A DNA stretch of 64,000 nucleotides. It comes from Collybia mongolica (taxonomy: Eukaryota; Basidiomycota; Agaricomycetes; Agaricales; Clitocybaceae). Each line of letters opens with the position of its first letter. Position 1 is the first letter of the stretch. The position numbers and the translations under genes were made by a program. This document shows positions 1 to 11,465 of the stretch, piece by piece. The stretch covers positions 4,402,001 through 4,466,000 of the forward strand of contig JAAXNY010000005.1 in NCBI GenBank assembly GCA_013420905.1, read 5' to 3'. The notes below the pieces were generated by a model. The model did no database searches and was not told the origin of the DNA. It saw nothing but the letters and a program-made list of their open reading frames with translations.

Positions 1-954
1 GGCCCACAGTTGCTCCCACGAGGCTGATCTAACAGGCAGAATAAGCCGACTCAGGATAAATTCCTCCCATTCCGCATGTGCAGGCACATGAGCCGTTTCC
101 CTCCTGTTCAAAAGTACATTTGGACCGTAATATCTCTCCACATTTCTCGCTTGCGTATAAATAGTCGGGCAGCCAGGTAATAGTCTTCAGAGGTTGGGTT
201 AGAGCCCATGTTGGAGACGAGAGCAGGGATGAGGATTGAGTAGGGAAGTAAAGGAAAAATGTGAGTGAAGTTGATTGGGGCGGGTTCAAGACTTGTTTTT
301 AAGCAGACACCTATGTATGTATGACTGATGAATCACCGTTGGTTTTTCGCACGTCTTTAGGCTCTCCGAGTCGGTTCATCTCGCTTTTCTCAAGGAGTTT
401 CAAATTCAGTCAGTCACGATCAAGTCCAACCTCATTTCGTTATTATTAAATTTCGCTCCTGTCCGTCGACCAAGGGGCCAAATATTTTCTCTTCGACAGA
501 GTTAACAAGGTCCGGCTCACCTTCCGCACCTCGCGCGCCGGCACCTTCGCGGCGCTGGAGCGACATCAATACCTTGCGAAAACATAGTTGCCACATGATT
601 ACTGTTTGAACGGAGCCAACCTTTGGCAACGTCAAACCCACGTTCGTGCGACAGATACGCAAAAGGGTGGTCCTCTTGCTCAATCCAGTCTGGTCGGCAT
701 GGTCTGCACCAAGTACCAGCTGACGGTCCGTTTCTCATGGTCAGGATCTAATTCTGCCACCATATCATCCACCTCGTATATTTGCAGGGTAGATGCGTAA
801 AAAAAAAGAAAAATGTACATACAATTGTGAATAGACGAATATAATGTATACTCCATGTGATTTAATATGCAAGGTGATAGCGATGGCGTTTCGTGTTTCG
901 TGTCTGCGTTCAAGGCGGTCCTGCCGATTTTTACAAGAAAAAAGGGGCGGCGTT
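1..954. other. No supported gene; weak coding-like traces
   Basis: This is the 3' flank of the phosphatase gene. On the minus strand, two short open stretches in different frames (about 790-680 and 700-520) together read like one protein fragment rich in acidic and aromatic residues, with a frame change near 685. I do not recognise the family and there is no convincing start or splice structure. It may be a decayed gene. Nothing else was seen. Confidence 0.3.
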
Positions 955-2470
955 TTATCCACGGGATTGCTGAATAGCAGCAAGGGCATCGCCAAAGGCC
1001 GTCATATCAATTCCAGTCTCGCTCAGAACGTCCGCTGCGGTCGTCCGGAGCGATGCTCCCTTTTGTAGGTTCCGAGCACCATTTCGGGGCTTTTCGGACG
1101 CGATCCAGTCCTCGACGATGGGGTGTTTGGCTGTGGGGTTGTACCCGCACAGGTTAAATAGCTCGAGGTGTTGAGAGAATGAACGCGTTGGGTTAAAGAG
1201 TGGAAGTTCTGTCGGGGGCAGTTTAATTCAATCGGAAACACGGGGTATTGGGATGAAACGTTTACTACCGTCTTCTAGGACGGCGAAGGCCTGGTCCGCG
1301 CAGATGTTGCGGCTTGACATTACTGTCATATACGATCGAGTCAATGACCTAGGGGAATCCAAGGTGATAGAGAGACTCACAAAATGCACATACGACGACG
1401 CATGCTCTCGACTCTGTGAGACAATGGACTAGGACCTGCCCACCCTCGTCGATGGCGTTCTTGATGAACTTGCATGCTGAAGGAAGAGCGATGAGTAGAC
1501 TCGCTTGCCCATGGTCATTTATATTAAGGTTTAGATGCTTCGTAGACGGAGGCATCATGGCAGATGATATTCGTGCCGGTGAAAGTGACAAGAGGTGGGT
1601 GATACCCAAGTCTAAGAGTAAAGACTCAGCCTGCTCGACTTCCTGCGGAAAATCGCTGGATTGATCCTGTTCAACAAAGTCTAATGGGGGAAAGTGGCTG
1701 TGCGTACCTGCTCAGCAGCAATTGACCGGAGATAATTGATGTAGTGTCAACCATCGAGTTCAGGTACTTGGTCACGATGCGCCGTCGTTGTCGTTTCCAT
1801 TGAACATACTCTGGATTATCAGGAGAGACTTCATAACGACATTCAGCAAAGATTTCTAGCTGTTTAATGAAGCCATAGTTCGGATGAACCTGTGGACGCC
1901 CTGGAGATTCGCATCGGCGTCAAAAATTGATCATCTTGTCACGAGGATGGTATCATACTTTGTTTGATAAACCGAATAGCCGCGGACCTGCTTAATTTTC
2001 GCGTTTTCATAACTTTATAAAATTAGCGCAATCATGGCCCACGCGACGCAGCGCCACAAGGTGAGAAAAAAAACTCACGAAAAGCGGCCACCACGGTTGC
2101 GCTTCGCGAAATTCCCATGACGCAGTGCACGAGAACCTTTCCTCCATCGTCCAGGGCCCTCTGGATGAACTGGCACGTATTAGGTAGGTGGACGAGGATA
2201 TCGTCGTATTCCGTGTCGTCGATCGCTATCGCTAGGTGGTTGGCGCCGGTGGACGGGTACTCGGGACACACAGAAACGGTGTGCGTTATGCCGTATTTCT
2301 TTCGATGTTCAATAGAACGTGCTGCGGACAGGCTGGTACGAGAGTTATGACCCAAGAGACGTCAATCGCGAAAAAAAGAAAAAACCGTTGCTACGAAGGT
2401 TCGGCACTGACTTTCCGATGAATAGTTGTCCTTTAAGGATCTCGGTGAGGTTGGGCAGCCCGAAAGTCAT
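955..2470 (-). CDS. Tandem dual-specificity phosphatase, second domain inactive
   Basis: Seven exons join in phase: 2470-2412, 2332-2079, 2012-1959, 1900-1708, 1655-1381, 1322-1269 and 1208-955 (1143 nt, 380 residues). The first domain (about residues 8-165) is a cysteine-dependent dual-specificity protein phosphatase with signature HCVMGISRS, the family HCxxGxxRS loop, and the usual helix after it (AIRFIKQRRPQVHPNYGF). A basic linker of about 45 residues leads to a second copy of the fold in which the loop reads HCLTESRA: the glycine is gone and the Cys-Arg spacing is one residue short (CX4R instead of CX5R). This half should not be catalytic and may bind phosphopeptides or regulate the first half. 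Substrates would be phosphotyrosine/threonine proteins; the pathway cannot be told. The start was chosen because exon 1 encodes the conserved LPNLTEILKGQLFIGN opening of the fold. It shares a 439-bp divergent promoter with the next gene. Confidence 0.85.
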
Positions 2471-2909
2471 GGAGAAAGAGGAGATTTATTGACAGGCTAT
2501 GCAATCCGGTAGTAGTGAGGAATGGGAACCGGGACGACGGCGTCGATGGCAGGCCAGCCAGTGTTTAAGTAGTTGTGCTCAGAAGGTCAGATGGGATCAT
2601 CCCATCGTGACTGATGTCGTACGAGCCGCCGGCATCATTTCAATCTCAGCAATGTTATTTTTGAATTTTCCGACAAGCTTTCTTGACACAACAAATTGAA
2701 GGACGGAGAAAATGTGAAAGTAGGTTGTCTTCTAGATCTCCAGGTTGTGGACTTGTACAATAGCAGCGTGCATGCAAAGACCAAAGACAATTGTTGGCTA
2801 GTAAAAACCAAAAGGGTTTTAGTGCCTTTGGTACACACGTACAAACATGTCATGTTGAAATAGGAAATGAACAAAGTGGTGTCAATCAAACCTTTTCATC
2901 CGCCACAAT
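2471..2909. promoter_or_regulatory. Divergent intergenic promoter region
   Basis: 439 bp lie between the start codons of the phosphatase (minus) and the LAMTOR1-like gene (plus), so both promoters must sit here. I see no clear TATA box or recognisable operator. The assignment rests only on gene orientation. Confidence 0.5.
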
Positions 2910-3781
2910 ATGGCTCTCGCTCTTCTGAACTCTTTGCTCTGCTGCTGTTTTCGCCATAGACAGCAGGACGGCGATGATGTATATAACGAACGTAATGCCG
3001 AGAACTCACGACTTATACCTGACGACCTGGAGTCTACGATATAGTAAGGTTTTATCATACCGGATCTTGATGTAGGCTCAGCATGTTCCGTAGCTCAAAC
3101 CAGGCTTTCATCAACCAGCAAAAGATTCAAAGACGTCTGGGCACCATCGTACGCGCAAAAGAAGGGTGAGACACGGTGTATCTGCCGTGACGAGCAACAG
3201 CTGACGTGTTCCCAGGAAAATGGTGAACATCGCGTCCCAAATCCCCTTCAACCTCCATAACCAAGTGATCCCCCCCGACAACCACTACACAATATCACGC
3301 TCTACATCGGGGTCTTTTGATTTCTACAACCACTCTGGCGGCGACTTTGGGCGGCCAGTGCAGTACCAGCTGCCCGATCCGTCCAGCCCCTATGCCCGAT
3401 TTTCGACGTCACACTCTTACGACGACGTGGCCCACGCCCGCTGGTCCCGGTCTGGCTCGCGAGAACGAGAGCACGAAGCGAAGCCGAACCCCATTCTGAA
3501 CGTGAGGCTCGTGGGATTCGTCGACCGACGGGGGAGGAGCGGCCAGCGTGTGCCTGATTCGAGTTTGGACGTAGGGTCCGAGAATACGGTGAGAACCTCG
3601 AACATGCCTTCGACACGAACTGGAGAATCGGCAGGGTCGGACATACTGTCAAGTCAGGTGCGGTGTATTTCCTTCTCTTCGTTTCCCCTATAATATTAAT
3701 GATGTCATACAGGCGCTATCGCTGGCTGCCAAGCTCAAGCAGCAAGAATCAACCGCGCTCTTCATGAGCTGGGGAGATTAA
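2910..3781 (+). CDS. Small Cys-cluster protein, LAMTOR1/Meh1 (Ragulator/EGO)-like
   Basis: Four exons join in phase: 2910-3043, 3082-3165, 3216-3657 and 3713-3781 (729 nt, 242 residues). The N-terminus is hydrophobic with a CCC cluster at residues 12-14 (a palmitoylation-type anchor), followed by an acidic stretch and a short helical block, QKIQRRLGTIVRAKEGKMVN at about 59-78. The rest is Ser/Arg-rich and probably disordered, ending in a short helix. Lipid-anchored Cys-rich N-termini followed by such a helix resemble LAMTOR1 (animals) and Meh1/Ego1 (yeast), which tether the Rag GTPase/TORC1 platform to the lysosome or vacuole. Unlike those, residue 2 is Ala, so N-myristoylation is not expected. 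The family call is inference from layout; the alternative is an unrelated fungal protein. The gene structure itself is well supported. Confidence 0.5.
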
Positions 3782-4588
3782 TATTCGCTCCTTCTCTGTG
3801 TATCACCACCGCCTCCTGTCTCGCGAGAGCACTTCAAGACCCACGACATGTAATGGTTGCGATTATTTCTGCCGACGATGTGACAGCATTCATATTTATC
3901 GGAGGTCTCACAGACGGGCCAACCAGGGACCTCAATTCCCGGCCGAAAACATGGTGTTGCGTGTGCATGTGCCCCAAAAGAACACCTGCTTTGCCAAGGG
4001 GTGCGACTCGGGGAAGCGCCACATTCGGCCGGATTTCACGGGGAGGTTATATGTTTGTGTCCGTCATTATGTGGCCCACATCGCCTTTTTTTTTTTTTCT
4101 GCCTTGGTAGCAATCATGACTTTTTTCACTGCGTCGTTTCGAGGAGCCGTGATCATGAAGACCGAAAGTTTGCAACGTCAACCTGGGCTACTCATTACTC
4201 ATGGCCGCTCAAATCGACCATTACAAAGCCGCTATTTCCACCCAGGCCTATCTTTGCTCGGCGCTTGTAGTTGCAAAGCCTTGATTTTTTTTTTTTCTGA
4301 GACCCCATGATTTTGTCCAGGTTGACCACGATGCAGGTGACTCCCACGGAAGACGCCACCCCGGGGCGAAAACATTCAGCCGGTGCCAGGTCACACCGAC
4401 GAGACCGCAAACTGTTCCATGTATCAAAGTTAAAGCTTGTAATAGCTCGACGATAAAGCCACTGTAATGGCTACTTCGCATAATAGTCTCCCCTCCTCCC
4501 AGACGATATGGCCCGGAGAAATCTAACTCTATCCCATAAATAACGATCTATAGCTATGTAAGATATGTACGAAATATGCAGAGTGCCT
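3782..4588. other. Convergent intergenic region
   Basis: 3' flanks of two convergent genes. It contains two poly-T runs (about 4086-4098 and 4286-4298) but no coding sequence, RNA gene or repeat that I can support. Confidence 0.5.
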
Positions 4589-7349
4589 TTATTGCTTGAA
4601 AGCGTTCCAAGCCTCGTTAAGCGCGCCAAACACCCCATTGGCAAGCATCCGTTGCTCAACCGTCGTATTCCCAGAGTTCAACTACAAAAACAAAAAAGGT
4701 CCCATCAACCGTCAGCTGCCGCCCCCCAAAAAGAAAAAACAAAAGTGACATCAACACACACACCTTATCAGGATGCAACTTCGCAATCGTCCTCGTATAC
4801 TTCACCTTGACCTGCGAGGACGACACCAGATCCGCCATCCCCACCTTCTGCAGCCCCAGCTCGGGCCACAGCACCGTGTCCAGGCTGCCCAGGAGCGCGC
4901 GGATGTTGGACTCCTTGCCACCCTTCCACGCGAGGAGCCTCGCGTCGATCTTGTCCTTCAGCTCGTGCCGCTCTTGGTCCTCCGCCTCCGTAGCGTTGCT
5001 CGCCGTCCGCAGGTTCTCGAGCGCCCGCGAGGGCGCTTGCGGCCGCCTCGTCGGCGCAGGCCTCGCAGGCGGCGGCTTCGCCCTGGTGCCCGCCCCTCCC
5101 CCACCCGCACTGGCATTCGCATTCGCATTCGCAGCCGCAACCGCCTGCACCATCCTGCGGCACCGCCCCGCCCCGCGCACGGCATCCCCCCTCACTGCAG
5201 GCTTCGCCCACTCCAGCGCAGCCAGCGCCTCCCAATCCCGCCCCGCCTCCTCCCACTTCTCGCGGCCCTCGCACGCCTCCGCCCGGCGCCGCAGTGCCTT
5301 CACCAGCGCGTCCGCGAGGTCCACGCGCGCGCCCTCCTGCTCCGCCTCGACCCGCGCCTCGCGGGCGGGGTGGTACCCCGCCCCGATGATCTCCACAGCC
5401 GCGGTCGCGTCTTCACCTGCACCGCGGTGGTCGCCCGTCTTGAGCCGGCTGAGCGCGCGGTTGTTGTACAGCGGCACGAGGAGGAGGTGCGCCGCGGGGA
5501 GGCACGCGATCGCGAATGTGTACGCCGCCTCGGCGTCGCCGTACTGCCCGAGCTTGAACTTCTCCCCGCCGAGGTCCTTGTGCTTCGTGGAGCGGGCGAT
5601 GGAGGAGGTGGAGGCGGAGACGACGTTCTGCCGCCGGACGACGCGGATGGGGGAGGGCGCGCGCTGGCGGGGCCGGGCGGGTGGTGGGGATGTCGCTGCG
5701 GCGGGCTGTTGGGGCTTGCCTCGGCGGAAGGGGGATGTATACGCTACGGGCTCGTCGGAGAACAGGTCGGGAACTGCAGCCTCGGGTTTCGGCGCCACTT
5801 TCGGTTTGGGTGTTGGTCTCGGCCTTTGTGGTAGCACGTCGTCTGAAAATTCTGCACTTCCAGGTCCGTCCTTCCACCCATCATCGTGGTCAGCGTCCCC
5901 ACCGGCCGATTCTTGCATCCACTTTGGCCTCCCATTTCCCCTGCTCTCCCCTGTGCCCGATACAGCTGCGGACGCGGCCCGCTCCTCATACGCCTTCTGC
6001 ACTCGCTCCTTGCCCTCCTTCCAGAACGAGCTCGCCTTGTTGAAGACGCTGAGCCCAATCTCGCTCGCCTGCAAGAGGAGCTTGTCGGCTTGGTCCTGGA
6101 GGTTACGCTCCTTGTCCCGCTCCACCTGGGAATTCGAGGGCGAGGGCGTTTCCCGGTCATGCGGCATCAGGCGCGCGGCGGTAGCAGCCCGGGTAGGCTT
6201 TCCGCGTGGGACTGGGTCGGGAGAGGGGCGTTGGGGTAGTGGTGGTGTCGAAGATGAGGCGGCGCCGTTGGAGAGCAGGGTTTCGAGGGCGGCTTCGACG
6301 TCGAGGCCGGTGTCTGTGGATGCGAGTGCGATCCGGGCTTGTTGTACTGAGAAGCCCATTTCGACGATTTGGCCGAGGATGTGGGGTGGAGGAGAAAGGG
6401 GTCGTGACGTGGATTGTGTGTTGGTGCTGGAAGGAGCGCGAGCGGGCAGCGGAGATGGGGTACTGCGCTCGTTCTGTATTTCCCGTTAGAATAAGGAAAA
6501 ATGAGGAGAACTAATCGAACGCACAATAGACGATTTTCGCTTTGATATTGAATCCACGGGCTTGCTCAATACCCCTAGTATATCATCCTCGTCGTTTGAA
6601 TCGTCATCCATCAGTGCATTCTCACGATTTCCGAAATCAAAGTCCCCGGGTGGGTCCGAACGCTGCTTGGTGGATCTGATCGGCGGGGAAGCCTGTCTGG
6701 ACGACGATGCACCAGAGAATTCGTCTATGTCCCATATAGCTTGGGGTGCGGGGGTGCGTGCTTGTGGCTGAGATACAGCCGGAGCAGCGAAATCACCCAA
6801 ACCCCAATCATCGTCGTCCGTCGGCTTCTGTAAGGTTTTCGGCTTTGGTGTAGGTTGCGTCGACACGGCAGTGCCGAATCCCCAGTCATCGTCCTGCAAC
6901 GAGTTCGACGATTTGGAGAGGGAAGGGGAAGGGGTGTTCCCAAGCGAGTCCAGGCCATCCCAGGCAGACGAGGTCTGCTTTACGGACTGTAGGTGTCGTT
7001 GTAGACTTGCCAGCCTCTCCTTGTCCGCTTGCGCTGCCCTCTCCGCGATAGTCATCCGAGCCCCATTACTCGAGCCCCCGGATAAAGTCCCATCGAATAG
7101 TCCACTGAATGCATCGCCCCCAGTACCAGGCTTGGATGCTGGCTTTGCTACAGGTTTCGGCTGCGATGTCGTGGATGGCGTGATCGGTCGTGAATTGGTG
7201 GTTGACGAGCCTGCTGAGGACAAGAGAGAAAACACATCATGCTGCGGCCTCTTCTGGGCGGTATTCGTCGTTGCAGACCCAAGTTTCGGTGCTTGAGCCG
7301 GTTTCGAGGGCGCAGATGAGTTCCAGAGATCAGCGAATGAATCCGACAT
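4589..7349 (-). CDS. SWA2: Auxilin-like clathrin uncoating factor (Swa2 type)
   Basis: Three exons, all joining in phase 0: 7349-6525, 6473-4764 and 4681-4589 (875 residues). In order: a disordered N-terminal region with repeated acidic-aromatic DDDWGFG/DDDWGLG motifs (about 150-190, clathrin/adaptor-binding type); a UBA domain starting ILGQIVEMGFSVQQARIAL (about 310-355); a long Pro/Ser/Lys-rich linker; a TPR block (about 560-670, KHKDLGGEKFKLGQYGDAEA onward); and a C-terminal J domain with HPDK split from its last helix by the final intron. UBA-TPR-J is the layout of yeast Swa2/auxilin, which recruits Hsp70 to strip clathrin from vesicles. The J domain lies at the very end, as usual for auxilins. 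Exon 2 is GC-rich and Ala/Arg-rich, which makes long spurious open frames on the opposite strand. Confidence 0.92.
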
Positions 7350-7463
7350 GCTAGCCGGTGATTATATTGTTGCGAGGCACCTACAGGCCGACTATGGCGG
7401 GGATAACGGTAGGTGCAGTATGAATGTTGTTGATGGTAAAGTCGTGAAGATGATAGGTGGTCT

Positions 7464-7690
7464 TAGGTCGCTGTGTTGGACAATGAGCTTGAAATTTTAG
7501 GGCCGGCCGAAGGGCGCGTGTGCCAAAATTTTGAAATTTCCCATCAATTCCGAGTTGATGCTTCTCCATGTGGTCACCCTCGACGCCGACCCCCACTCAG
7601 CACGACGGCATCCTAAAACGTCGCCATATCCAACTAAAACATACTACATTACAGTTCCTACACTATGTACTGATGCCGGTGAGTTGATAC
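7464..7690 (+). pseudogene. Degenerate copy of the MetRS promoter and first exon
   Basis: This stretch aligns by eye with 11378-11600, the promoter, first exon and first donor site of the mitochondrial methionyl-tRNA synthetase gene. Shared landmarks are GGGCCGG followed by a purine-rich run, the AACTAAAxCxTACTAC block, and the exon end with its GGTRAGTTG donor. Several indels break the frame. Only exon 1 is present; downstream sequence is unrelated. It is a fossil duplication about 3.9 kb upstream of the functional gene. Confidence 0.75.
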
Positions 7691-8040
7691 CAGGGTAATA
7701 CATTCAAAAGGTTGTTTTACGGCTTTTTATCGGGAAGCCCGGAAAATGAGGCCCAAGAAACTATTGTGGTGGATATGAGATTGGCGAGTCTACAACGGCA
7801 CTGACAATTCGTCAAATTCTGTATGGGATCGCCTGGAATTACTTTGAAATACTTCTTCTCCTTCCCTTTCCAAACCGAGTCTGGCGAGGCCCGTCCCACA
7901 GTTAGCCTGTCAGTTTCCAATCGTCCTAGATGGCCAAGTGTCCAAGGACCGTATCGAGCTCTCAATAATAGCTAGTCGTTTTAAACAGAGGTGCCTCCCA
8001 TTTTCTCGAGGTAAAACTCGACTTTCCAGAGCCAATCTCG
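7691..8040. other. No supported gene
   Basis: A minus-strand open stretch (about 7965-7800) includes a Lys-rich segment that looks coding-like, but it has no recognisable domain and no partner exons. It could belong to the iminopeptidase remnant just to its right. Confidence 0.25.
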
Positions 8041-8166
8041 TCATAAGAACTTAAGGCTCCCAAGATACTCCAGGACGACGAGACGATCGATGTTCATACC
8101 TGAGCCGCCATGTAACACGAGGAGCTTGGCCTTACAATTGATGTCGCTGATCTCTTTATAATACAT
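8041..8166 (-). pseudogene. Iminopeptidase-like N-terminal fragment
   Basis: On the minus strand this reads as a short open segment containing LLVLHGGSGMN, the oxyanion-loop region of S33-family proline iminopeptidases (usual form HGGPG). At DNA level it matches about 15118-15200 of the iminopeptidase locus at 15.0-16.0 kb. The frame stops immediately afterwards (codon TGA, about 8045). Only this piece survives. Confidence 0.65.
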
Positions 8167-9194
8167 CTGGCATGATCGAGAAAGAGACAGAGTACCCAGC
8201 AATAAGCGGAAGCTCAGTCATCGATGTCAGCCATGCGATTACGACCCCCAACGACTGGAATCCTCTATTGATTGGTCTCTCCACAATGGATCTACTTTGG
8301 ACCTGTGTCGATTCACTCTTATGATCTACATATTAAATACGAAAAGAAAAAGCAAGGCCTGCATGTTCCTCACTTGGCCGATGCGCCTAGTTTCGAACGT
8401 ACTCGGTGAGCATGTGCAACCCCCAATAATTCACTCGAAAACTGTGACACTGGTGTGGTTAGTTTGAACCCACACAGTGTGTTGCTCATACTCACAAGAT
8501 AGTCCAATTTTGTGTCACCAGTTGACTCCTTATGTTTCCTTGACATATCCTGGTCTTCTTTGTAGTACAACAAAAGCAGCTGCACTTAGAGAGTGTCAAT
8601 AGTGAACTGTCAATCTCCCATGAGAATCATTGAGGTATCAGGGAAAGATGGATTATACACAAGGAGTTCATCTATGTCATCTTGTTGCATAGATGTACAT
8701 AGAATACTCTTCTGAATGCCTTTCTGCAATCTTACATACATTCAGCCATTTCTGCAGCATCCTGCTTGTTCACCTTGAGTGCCTGTACACAAATCCAATT
8801 CCACATCAACCAGTCACCAATCAGAGTTGGACTGAATGAATACTCATGTCAGCAGTATTATAGATATGGAGAGCCACATTGATGAGGGGTTGAACATATG
8901 GGACATTGCAAGCCTTGAGGAAGTTTAGTGTGACCCCAACAGAAATGTTTGTTATAGAATATGACATGTCCACAAGCACTGGTGTTGAGAGTTAGGTGGT
9001 ACAGAATCAAAGGCTCAAGAGATGTACTCAATTGCATCACATGTATGTACATTTGTCTGAAGTTTGCCTTTGGTGATGATGTTTCTATTTTTAGCATATC
9101 TGATAAGTTCTTGATTAGGATGCAAGACTAGAAATAAATTGTTAAATGTTGAATGGTTGATATACATTTCAATACTGTTGGAACTTGTTTCTAT
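8167..9194. other. AT-rich region with a weak RING-like trace
   Basis: At about 9097-8858 on the minus strand there is an open stretch with CGH and CPIC pairs spaced as in a RING-type zinc finger, without the full C3HC4 set and without upstream exons that fit. It may be a decayed zinc-finger gene. Otherwise no gene is seen. Confidence 0.25.
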
Positions 9195-9955
9195 TATTAC
9201 AAGTTCTTTTTCAACCCAGGTTTTGGGCAAAAAATTGGTTAATTCATTCATTCATTCATTCATATTTCAACAACATGGGAAAATATTTCCATAATGGGAT
9301 TTTTCTTCTCTTATGGCTTTTTACAGCATTTCTCCACAAATACAAAGTATTGTGACATAATTTGCATGTATTTGGGATGCTTACATAATGCTTTTGATGA
9401 TGCCATCAAAATTATGCATATCTAACATTTCAAAGCATTGTGTTTGAAAATTTATTTTGTGTTTTTCTCCATAACCAGTAAAGCTATTAACTTTGTTTTT
9501 ATATGTTTGGAATGTACAAACATGGCTCTACAATTTCCTTGTTGAGCATATTTTTCCCACAGTCCATTTTGAGTGAAATATTAGAAATGTCCAGGATCAG
9601 CTAGTTTTGAAGGTCTGTGTGTTATGCCAGGGGTAAACAAACATCCTATAACAACAATGACCCTTACCAAACATGATCCTTGTGGGAAATTACATCAAAC
9701 ATTGGAATAATCAACAACTACTACTATATTCACCTGAAATAAAAATAAGATTGATTTCTCTATTAATTGACACATGTCACATGATCTATTCCACCACATA
9801 AGTATACCAAATACATGACAACAATCTGAATGCTTATTTAGTGTCCATGATCCTGGGAAAAAGTTAGTTCTGATGGTTTTTGTGTTTTCTCCATAGCCAG
9901 GCAAGCTATGGCATTGGGTTTTGTGCACAGGCATTGCTTGTTTACTTTTTAGAAT
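9195..9955 (+). repeat. Dispersed ~750-bp noncoding repeat, copy 1
   Basis: Nearly the same sequence recurs in the same orientation at 35727-36473, with small indels near an (ATTC)n microsatellite at about 9241-9262. It is AT-rich and noncoding. In this copy it runs straight into a transposon-type coiled-coil reading frame, so it may be the 5' untranslated part of that element. Confidence 0.8.
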
Positions 9956-10760
9956 ATGCCAAAAGCCAAGAAGCAAGCTCAGGCAATGCTAGAGAGGACT
10001 GCTTGTGGAAGATTAAAGGCTCATGAGTATCATGAGCATCACCCAGTAGTGGAAGCCCTCCAACAGGCTGAACAGTATAATGCAAAGCTAGAGACAGAGC
10101 TGGCTGGAGAATAGAGAAACTGAGGCATCTCACTACTTCTCTTGCAACAGTCAATAGGAAACTGGCTGAGACCTTTCAGAAGCTCCTTGGTGCTGAAAAT
10201 AAGGCTGATACGTGGTATAAACTCTACGTGCTGAGAGACAAACACAAAATTGTACTGAGGTTAAGAAAGCCTCACTTCAGTGGCAGTTGAATACACAGTA
10301 TAAATCAACTGCCCAGAGCACACAGAAAAAGGCAGTTCTCATATCAAATGCACTCTCTACTGTAGAGTTGCTTATGAAACTTGAGAAAGAAAATATCAAG
10401 TTGCAGTGGGAACTGTCTTCTTTATTGGAATTATTGGAATGTTCAGCATCTGAACAACAACAATATCAGGACAAAAACACTATGGTGCAACAAGGATTCA
10501 AGAAATGACATTCAAAACTTCAGAAACTCAGAAAACAAGTTGGATCAAACAAGAAATCTTTGAAGGAGAAATCAACTTTCAGCCTACTGCACAAAGGTGT
10601 ATATACTGAACAGGCTCAAAACTTAACCCAACTTCTTATTAAAGCTAGCTACTCAAAGAACAGTATTAGTAAAGTCATTCATACTATTTAAGCTACTATG
10701 GGCTACAAATATCAAAATGCTACCAAGCAACACAAAAGCTGATAGTATGAGAAAAGCACT
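9956..10760 (+). pseudogene. Coiled-coil ORF remnant of a basidiomycete DNA transposon
   Basis: Starts with a clear initiator context (MPKAKKQAQAMLE) and a helical Gln/Glu-rich coiled coil, then breaks at a TAG near 10114 and by frame changes. A coiled-coil stretch resumes at 10287-10508, and a terminal block at about 10570-10695 reads FSLLHKGVYTEQAQNLTQLL. Coiled coil plus an S-FSL-KGVYT-QA-type helix block is a layout I recall from N-terminal halves of ORFs in agaricomycete DDE elements like the one at 57.8 kb. No transposase core follows here. Confidence 0.55.
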
Positions 10761-11465
10761 TGAGAAGGCTGTAGACAAGAAAGGAGGCTGAAGGCATTGC
10801 TATCAATGAAACAGATCCAGTAGACAGAGGGGAGAGTGTTTGTAAAGATTTCTTTTTTGCAGAAAATTGAGGGTTAGGTGAGATATATTTACATGTATTC
10901 ACAGCATATATACATTACATATATTTTGGGAAAAGAATAAAGGTTATAGTGGCTCAGGAGTGGGGGAAACAGGTGAGGAAACCAAGATTTGTGACGTTTT
11001 TGGCCACAGGCCGTGACGTCACGCTTCCAAACAGTAACAGGGATTGCCCACCCCCAATAATAGCTCTAATACAACATTATATTGGAATACAAGCAGTTTA
11101 ACTGACCATATAACGGCCCCTCCCGGAACCCATACTATGTGATAACCCATACCTTTTGGCTTCCACCGAGGGGCATGGGTTATGACAGGTTTGACTGTAT
11201 ACAAGACTTTACAGTCTCAATTGTAATGATTACACCTCAGCCCCCTTTTATATAAATTACAACGGTGGTACAAAGACTTGGAAGGAAAATGTTAATTTCC
11301 TGATGAGTTTGTGCCTTTTCCAGGGTGTTCAAGTGGTCGCCGAATGGTGCTGATAATTGAGGATAAACAATAGTATTTGGTCACCGTGTTGAACGATGAG
11401 CTCGCAATTCAGGGCCGGTCAAAGGTCGCGTGGACCAAAAAAATTTGGAAATTCCCCATCGTTCA
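10761..11465 (+). promoter_or_regulatory. Upstream region of the MetRS gene
   Basis: 700 bp before the synthetase start. It contains a CRE-like TGACGTCACG at about 11014 with a second TGACGT about 18 bp upstream, and an inverted repeat (GATAACCCAT ... ATGGGTTAT, about 11140-11182). Sequence from about 11378 to the gene start is shared with the fossil copy at 7464. Regulatory roles are inferred from position only. Confidence 0.35.

Noticed and set aside
4773..6489. Long open frames (up to 560 codons) on the plus strand across the Swa2 gene
   Set aside because: They are antisense shadows of the GC-rich Ala/Arg/Pro coding exon, which itself shows UBA, TPR and J domains with matching introns.
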